Positions 58,380-64,000 of a stretch of 64,000 nucleotides of DNA are shown here, in pieces. How positions within the stretch are numbered: position 1 is the stretch's first letter; each line of letters begins with the position of its first letter. The stretch comes from Lunularia cruciata. Taxonomy: Eukaryota; Streptophyta; Marchantiopsida; Lunulariales; Lunulariaceae. The stretch lies in the NCBI GenBank assembly GCA_948567375.1, contig OX419757.1, positions 26,654,732 to 26,718,731 on the forward strand, written 5' to 3'. The position numbers and the translations under genes were made by a program. The notes below the pieces were generated by a model that worked only from the letters and a program-made list of their open reading frames with translations, ran no database searches and was not told the DNA's origin.

Positions 58380-60600
58380 TTTATCGTGTAGCGTGTCATA
58401 ATGTTGTGTATTAACCCTTTGTACAGCCCATGAAAAATTAAACTGGTGTGGTTTCATCTCCGTAAAGATGGAGTGGGTTGCATGATGGATCCTATGATTG
58501 AGCTATTGCCATGTGAACAATCTATGTAGATGTATACAATTGGTCACATGGATTGTGGTCTTGTCTTCTTTGAAGGCTCTTCTGTATATAAGTGGTAGAG
58601 AGTTGCAAGAAAAGTGTGTTTGAGTTGGAGGAATCTCAAGTAGGAGGAGGATGTTGAGAGTGAAAGTTGTAGCAAAGTGTGGATGTCATGCATTAGAGAG
58701 AGAAATTGAGTAGGAGATGTTCCATGCTCCCAATCTGCCACTCCTAAATCCTTTTCTCATCAAGCTTCAAATTCTACACCGCAATGGCTAATGAGACTGG
58801 ATGGTGGCATATTTTGGGGCGGTCTTCATAGAGTCTATGATGGAAAACCTAGATCATATTGTCCTTCCGGTGCTTACTTGTGAGCAAGTCTAGGACTTGA
58901 TAATCTATGTGCTCTTGCACATGGAGAATGGCTCAATTTTGCTCATGAGCTTCAAGGTGGAGTTGTGGGGTACACTTGTCAAAAAGTGAAGATGCTAAAT
59001 GATAAAATTGCAAGAGATTGGGTCCCAAGGGGAGAAGTCAAGGAGCTTTGGGACTATCAAAGGAGTTTGGAGAGGGAATTAGAGGAGAAGAGACTACAAA
59101 TGGAGAGACAAGTTGATAGGCTATAATTTGGAGACTAGAATAGAGTGATTTGAGCTAATTCTTTGGGAGATATGATCAATTGAATCAAGTGGGGTAGAAT
59201 TCATACCCAAGAGCTCGAAATAGATGGTTTAGAAAGCTTCATGAGACATCAATTAGGTTGGATAGTTGAAAAAGTGCTTGTACTACTGAGTTCAAAGAAA
59301 TTTTAGGGTTTAATCAATCTCAATTCAGATATGGCCAATTGAAGTTGGAGCTGTGGAAAGTGAGGAGTTGGATGAGATGCTGATCAGGTTTCAAGATTTG
59401 ATTGCTTCTAAAGTTGTTGTTCAAATCACCTTGTGAAAATATCCAATATTATTGGTGGCTAGGTTTCTCAATTTTTTGAAAAGGTTTCATGTGAATTCCT
59501 CAAATAAACAATTCAAGCTCTTGGATCAAGCATACCTTAGATTGTAGAGCTCACAAGTTAGTCAAGCTTAGGAATTGATATACATCTAGGGTTTGTGGTT
59601 GGATTACGGTACTAAACCTTACAAAGGTTTAGACAAAGGCACAAAAAGATACTTTGAAAGTTTTGGTTGACTTTGGGTTCATGGAGAGTGAGATCTTATG
59701 TAACAAACTCTAACAAACATAAAAAATATTGTCATAAGCTTGATAGAGCATTTCTATCTTTTATCAAGATTGAGTGTCATATATCTGTGTCTATGATTGA
59801 GGATTTTAGGTTTCTGGAAATTCTTGTGAGGATTAATTGCACCTCGGATCCAAATTTGGGAAAAGATACACAGAACCAGGAGCAAACCCTAAAGTACGGA
59901 TTTCAAAATTAGGGTGAAAACTATAAAAAAATTGGCCAAGTTTGAGAGCTTGTCAAATGAGCTATAGCAATCAAATTGTGAGTTATTTTATATCATTGGA
60001 AAGCTTATCTTATAGGCTTTCCATTGAATTCTATAAAACTAAAATAAAAATAATATAGAGAAATTTGTGCACATTTGAGTTACAAATAATTTTCCTCCTC
60101 AAAAAGACAAGATTACCACACTTGGAGTACAAATTGGTTGAAGGCTGAAGTACATATTGGAGGAAGCTTGGAGTAAAAGTTGAAATTAGCTTGATGACAG
60201 AGCAAGAGGGCTTTGAAGCTCAATTCCAACAAAAAGTTGTTGAATTCTTGTGATTGGATCTTCTTTGTGTTTGCATGCCTATTTGTACGCCCAGTTGGTT
60301 TGGATTGGTGTGAAAACATTGCACATAGGTTATTTCCTTCTAGGAGTGCTGCCTTTTTCTCCTTGGTAATGCTAGAAATGATGACCAACAGACCAAGAGT
60401 GGGTGTTATGATGACAAGTTAGGTTGCCCATTACTACTCTACCCGATAGGAAGAATACCAAAACCTAGAGTGAAGGGTTCTATTGTTGGGTTTTATGCTT
60501 GCTCAAACTAATAGAGACTGGTTTTTATACAACCTTTGATCTATAGGCTCCATAGCTAGGCACTCTATGTGTTCTTAGAGAGAGAAATCAAAGTATGACA
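58380..60600. mobile_element. Unidentified insertion of about 2.2 kb in element E
   Basis: E is homologous to B up to about 58378 and again from about 60600, so 2.2 kb of foreign DNA separates them. Near its left side is an LTR-like or promoter-like part with TGTATATAAGTGG (about 58572), then a start MANETGWWHILG (58783). The rest includes a leucine- and charge-rich region around 59000-59130. No reverse transcriptase, transposase or target duplication is visible. It could be a non-autonomous LTR element or a composite. Confidence 0.55.
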
Positions 60601-60606
60601 CTATAC

Positions 60607-61700
60607 TCAAAAACTCACCTTTGTGATAGTAAGTTATGGATCCTAAATGTCCCGAATCTAAGAACCACCATCTTAGTAGAATGTAATAATTCTACCATTG
60701 CATGTCACATTGGAGTGGATAAGACATTAGATGCAATCAAATCCCATTACTATTAGCCCAAGATGAGCAACAAGGTGATGGAGTAAATTCAAAGCTACCT
60801 ACTTTTTCAACAAAATAAAGCCTTTAATTAGGCTCCCACAAGACTCCTTTAACCCCTCCCTATGCCTACACAAAGTTGGGAATAGGTAAGCATGAATTTG
60901 GTTTGTGAATTGCCCAAGACCACCTCACGGTTTGACTCTATTGTAGTCTTTGTAGACCAACTCAGCAAAATGATTCATGTGTATCCTGCAACCAAGGATG
61001 TGATTGCTCCACAATTAACTCAATTGTACTTAGTTGTAGTCTTTTCTCACCATGGCCTGTCTCAATTGCTCATCATTGATCAAGGCACTCAATTCACTAG
61101 TTTATTTTGGAAAACACTCTTTTGCATCTTCAAAACCAAACTGGCCATGTCCATGGCATAACATCTACAAACCAATGGAAAACTAAAGTGTTTTAATTGC
61201 ACTATTGAGGACATGCTCTAGGAATTCACTTAGAGGAGCAAGAAAGGTAGGACATCTTACTTCCACAAGTGAAATTTTCCCACAAAAACTTAGTGAATGC
61301 ATCTACAAAAGTCATATCATTCTTCCTCATGTATGAAGAGCATCCTTTCACGCCTCCAAACTTGACCCGCTTATTGGCTACCCATTAGGTTGATGATGTC
61401 AACACTTTTTTTTTTAGAATCCAACAAATAACACCTTGTTGGATAAGATGTATATGCCATATCCATGTGCCTATGATGTGCATATACATATTACAACAAA
61501 CCCATGCTTGTTGTATTCTCTACACCTTGTTTGATTCTAGAAACAAAAGTGTTGACATCATCAACCTATGTGCATATTATCTTTGGACAATGCTTAACTC
61601 CATGTGCCTTTGATATGCATATAGATACTATGTTTCTATAATACAACAAGCGTAGGTTGTAGATCACCCAAAATCAATAGAAATAATATGTATATGCACA
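60607..61700 (+). pseudogene. Integrase remnant of element E
   Basis: Plus strand blocks include MNLVCELPKTTSRFDSIVVF, VDQLSKMIHVYPATKDV and LLIIDQGTQFTSLFW, matching the integrase core of B. A palindromic duplication lies at 61385-61571. Decayed. Confidence 0.86.
61385..61571. repeat. Inverted duplication inside element E
   Basis: GTTGATGATGTCAACAC...TTTAGAATCCAACAA at about 61390-61428 recurs as its complement at about 61530-61571. Around it, CCATGTGCC-TGATRTGCATATA phrases are also repeated (61460, 61592) and inverted (61690). This looks like a fold-back rearrangement. Confidence 0.75.
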
Positions 61701-62037
61701 TCATTGGTACATGGAGTTCAGTATCAGAGATCAAGTCTGGCTGTCCATAACCAACTTCACATTAGTTTGTCCTTGTAAGCTCAAACCTTGTTTTATTGGG
61801 CCTTTTCCCATCCTCCATCAAATAGGCACAATAGCCTATCACCTCAAGCTACCACTACACATGAAGATCCATCTTTTGTTCCATGTTTTCTAACTATGTA
61901 GATATGTAACTCAACCCTACTCAACCCTCAACTCTACTTTCCTTCCATACAAGAAATTAGACTTTGTCCAACACTCATTGATAGCATGGAGGAATATGAA
62001 GTTGAATGCATTCTCTAGATATGCATCCATGGTACCT
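61700..62037 (+). pseudogene. Integrase C-terminus and chromodomain zone of element E
   Basis: Shows MEFSIRDQVWLSITNFTLVC, KLKPCFIGPFPILHQIGTIA and LPLHMKIHLLFHVF, then the first part of the chromodomain zone up to the G3 junction at 62037. Confidence 0.82.
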
Positions 62038-64000
62038 TGTGACAACCCAGCAAATATCACTTTTGCGGTAATTGGGTAAGTAAATTTTGTTCCCGCAGAG
62101 ATACGAGTCAAAAATGTCCAAATATGAAGCAAAGTAACAATTTCAATTCTTCTTGGTTGCGTCTTTAATCTCTCAGGTAGAAACCACACCTAGAAGAGAG
62201 TAACAAGCATTGATTCGCAGTCTTGTCACAAATTAACACTCCTTAATCACAACTCCATCAAATCTTTCCAAACAATCTTGATTGTGATGATTCAAGCTCT
62301 CCCAAAAACGGCACTTCGCTGCAAAATGACTTCGCCTCAAAATTGTGTTCTACCCCTCCACTGAAGCCATAACTTCCTCAATTGAAATTTCTTCACATCA
62401 ACCTTGCACTACACTCACAAATGCAGAATACTACCAACACTACAATTCCTCTCAGATCTATCAAGGCATTGCTTTGATTGCACTTCACTCAAGATCAAAC
62501 ACACAGAATGAAGATCAGGGCTGTGGAATCCAACATCCAACACGCACACTGACTTGCACTTTGAAATTCTCCAAACACTCACAAACACAATTGCAAAGCT
62601 GATACTTGGAATCAAGCTCAAGCAACAAGCACTACTTCACAACACTTTGCTTTATCTATTCTTAGAAATTATGAGCACTGAACAACATGATATTGCGAAT
62701 GTCACTCTTAAGTAGTGAACAAATTGATAGTTCTAACAACTATACCGTTCTACAACAACTTTTCTAACTTGCAGATCCGAAATGACAATGCACCTCTTTA
62801 TATCTGTCTCTTCATATCTCAAAACTGTTACTAATCTGATCCGATGTCTACTTTGTCATCGGCTTTCAAACCCAAACCCGAAGTAAATTTACTTCGGGTA
62901 CCCTTCCTACTACTTTTTCCTCGGGTTTCATATCTTCTACTTCTTCTACCAAATCCAGCAATTCTCTTTCCTGATCTGAAATTGCACTAGTGGGTAATCT
63001 ATCTAACTCTTCATCTCTCAACCCACTCTTCTCTAATGTCTCCACCGGTAGCTCCAAAGACATTTGCACTCCTCTGTCATTTACTTCGGGTTTTGCTCTA
63101 ACATCTTTGCAAAGCTTTTCTATTTCTATTTTCACTAAGTGTAATCTAATCAAAATGTTGTCTTCTACCTCTAAGATCTTCCTATCTACACGGGTTCTAA
63201 GACTAATTAACAAGGCATTCAAATCCGTGTCCTTCGCTTGTCTTTGCCTCGTCTCTTGCACCAACAACTTCGACTCGTGCAGCCTCGTCTCTTCAATCTG
63301 AATGCTGGCCTCTGTACTTAACATTGCATTCATCCGGAGGACTATCTCCTTCAAAGGCTCCAATCTCATCTTTTGCTCTCATTCTCAATCCGCAAGCCAG
63401 TCCTCCTTGTACATCACCAATTCTGCTTCGACCTCGGCTTTCACCGTCTCCTTCTCCTTCTGTACAACTCTCTACTCCTGATTACGAAGTAACTCTTGTA
63501 ATCTTTCTTCTTCTCTATATCGTGCTGCCAACTCTTGTTGCAAGAGTTGCTTCTTCTCCTCGACACTCTCCATCACCCTATCGAGCTCCTGATCCTTTGC
63601 AACTACTCTCACCATAGCATGGATAACCTCTACTCTTGAATCAGCAAACTGCTGCTTCAAGATCTCATACTCAGCTACTTGTCTCTCCCTTGCTATGTCA
63701 CTCTTCTTCACAAGATCCTCTCAATAATGCACTTCTTTCTTTAGGTCTTCAATTACCTGACTTCTCACTACTGCCTCCGTTCGCAGTACTTCTCTTTCCT
63801 CCTCACCTCGGGTTATACTCTTCTCCAACTCCGAGTTTTCTTCTTCCAGTCTTGCTAATACATGCAACACAGTCTTCACCTTTGGACAAGTTGACTGCAT
63901 CTCCTTCTTCCTGTACTCTAGCTTTACTAACAACGGGCACACAACTTCTCGCAGGTACTCCACTCCATCACTGGCAACTACTTCAACCTGTGGAGTGATC
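62038..64000 (-). repeat. G3: second G-family LTR, runs off right edge
   Basis: Begins TGTGACAACCCAGC at 62038, matching the 33418 edge of G, and aligns with the G LTRs through R/U5 and into the U3 coding region to the end of the window. It is inserted in element E on the minus strand. Whether it is the 3' LTR of a full element or a solo LTR cannot be told; the five bases before it, CCTTG (62033-62037), should be its target duplication. Confidence 0.88.
62866..63963 (-). pseudogene. U3-embedded coiled-coil gene, G3 copy
   Basis: Counterpart of the G U3 gene. Visible are VEYLREVVCPLLVKLEYRKKE-like and VLARLEEENSELEKSI segments (63721-63963), a coiled coil with VAEYEILKQQFADSRVEVIH and MESVEEKKQLLQQELAARYR (63472-63711), and a 167-codon open end (62866-63369; LRTRVDRKILEVEDN). 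It is more different from both G copies than they are from each other. Broken by a few changes. Confidence 0.75.

Larger units (their letters stand above)
54275..62037 (+). mobile_element. Element E: old, heavily decayed chromovirus of the A/B/C family
   Basis: Follows element B from LTR to chromodomain zone, but with far more differences and several dozen breaks, so it is the oldest member here. It is interrupted by an unidentified insert at about 58380-60600 and ends at 62037 where G3 was inserted; its 3' end should lie right of the window. Confidence 0.88.

Overview
This is land-plant nuclear DNA from a large, repeat-filled genome. The evidence is plant-type Ty3/gypsy elements primed by initiator tRNA-Met, a Tat/Athila-like element with a tRNA-Asp-like primer site, a plant mariner-like transposase remnant and a LINE-like reverse transcriptase remnant. 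I found no intact host gene, tRNA, rRNA or CRISPR array. The lineage cannot be fixed by eye; the old, slowly decaying nested elements would fit a gymnosperm or another large-genome, non-grass plant.

Layout. Positions 1-18069 are one nest of elements. F, a minus-strand gypsy fragment (18070-19260), appears to have received C, a plus-strand chromovirus. C received D at 9172 and B (10208-16757, with matching 5-bp target duplications). D received A, which ends at 4048. The left halves of F, C, D and A lie off the left edge. From 19360 to 23951 come a minisatellite, a D-family LTR in reverse orientation and a dead mariner-like transposase. From 23957 to 37895 is G, a complete-looking minus-strand element with both LTRs, primer site, polypurine tract and matching TCTTT target duplications. 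From 38380 to 39860 is a degenerate tandem array. From 40390 to 43930 a LINE-like reverse transcriptase remnant is framed by inverted repeats of about 230 bp. From about 43931 to 53300 is CpG-rich, apparently low-copy DNA with no gene I can name. From 54275 to 62037 is E, a very decayed chromovirus of the A/B/C family, broken into by a 2.2-kb insert and by G3, a second G-family LTR that runs off the right edge.

Main discoveries. First, element D carries a cytosine-5 DNA methyltransferase domain directly upstream of its reverse transcriptase and a C4HC3 PHD finger at the end of its integrase, so one retrotransposon combines a putative writer of DNA methylation with a putative histone-tail reader. 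Second, G has very large LTRs (3.4 and 4.5 kb), and nearly all of the U3 part of each is occupied by a sense-strand coding region for a large charged, coiled-coil protein of unknown function. It lies after pol and the polypurine tract, where retroviruses keep nef or sag. A third, more diverged copy of this U3 gene is in G3. Third, the A/B/C/E chromovirus family has two small conserved reading frames between the primer site and gag, and a tandemly duplicated U3 with a conserved palindromic core.

All LTR elements here are fossils: each carries several breaks, and their ages are only rough hand estimates from LTR comparison.
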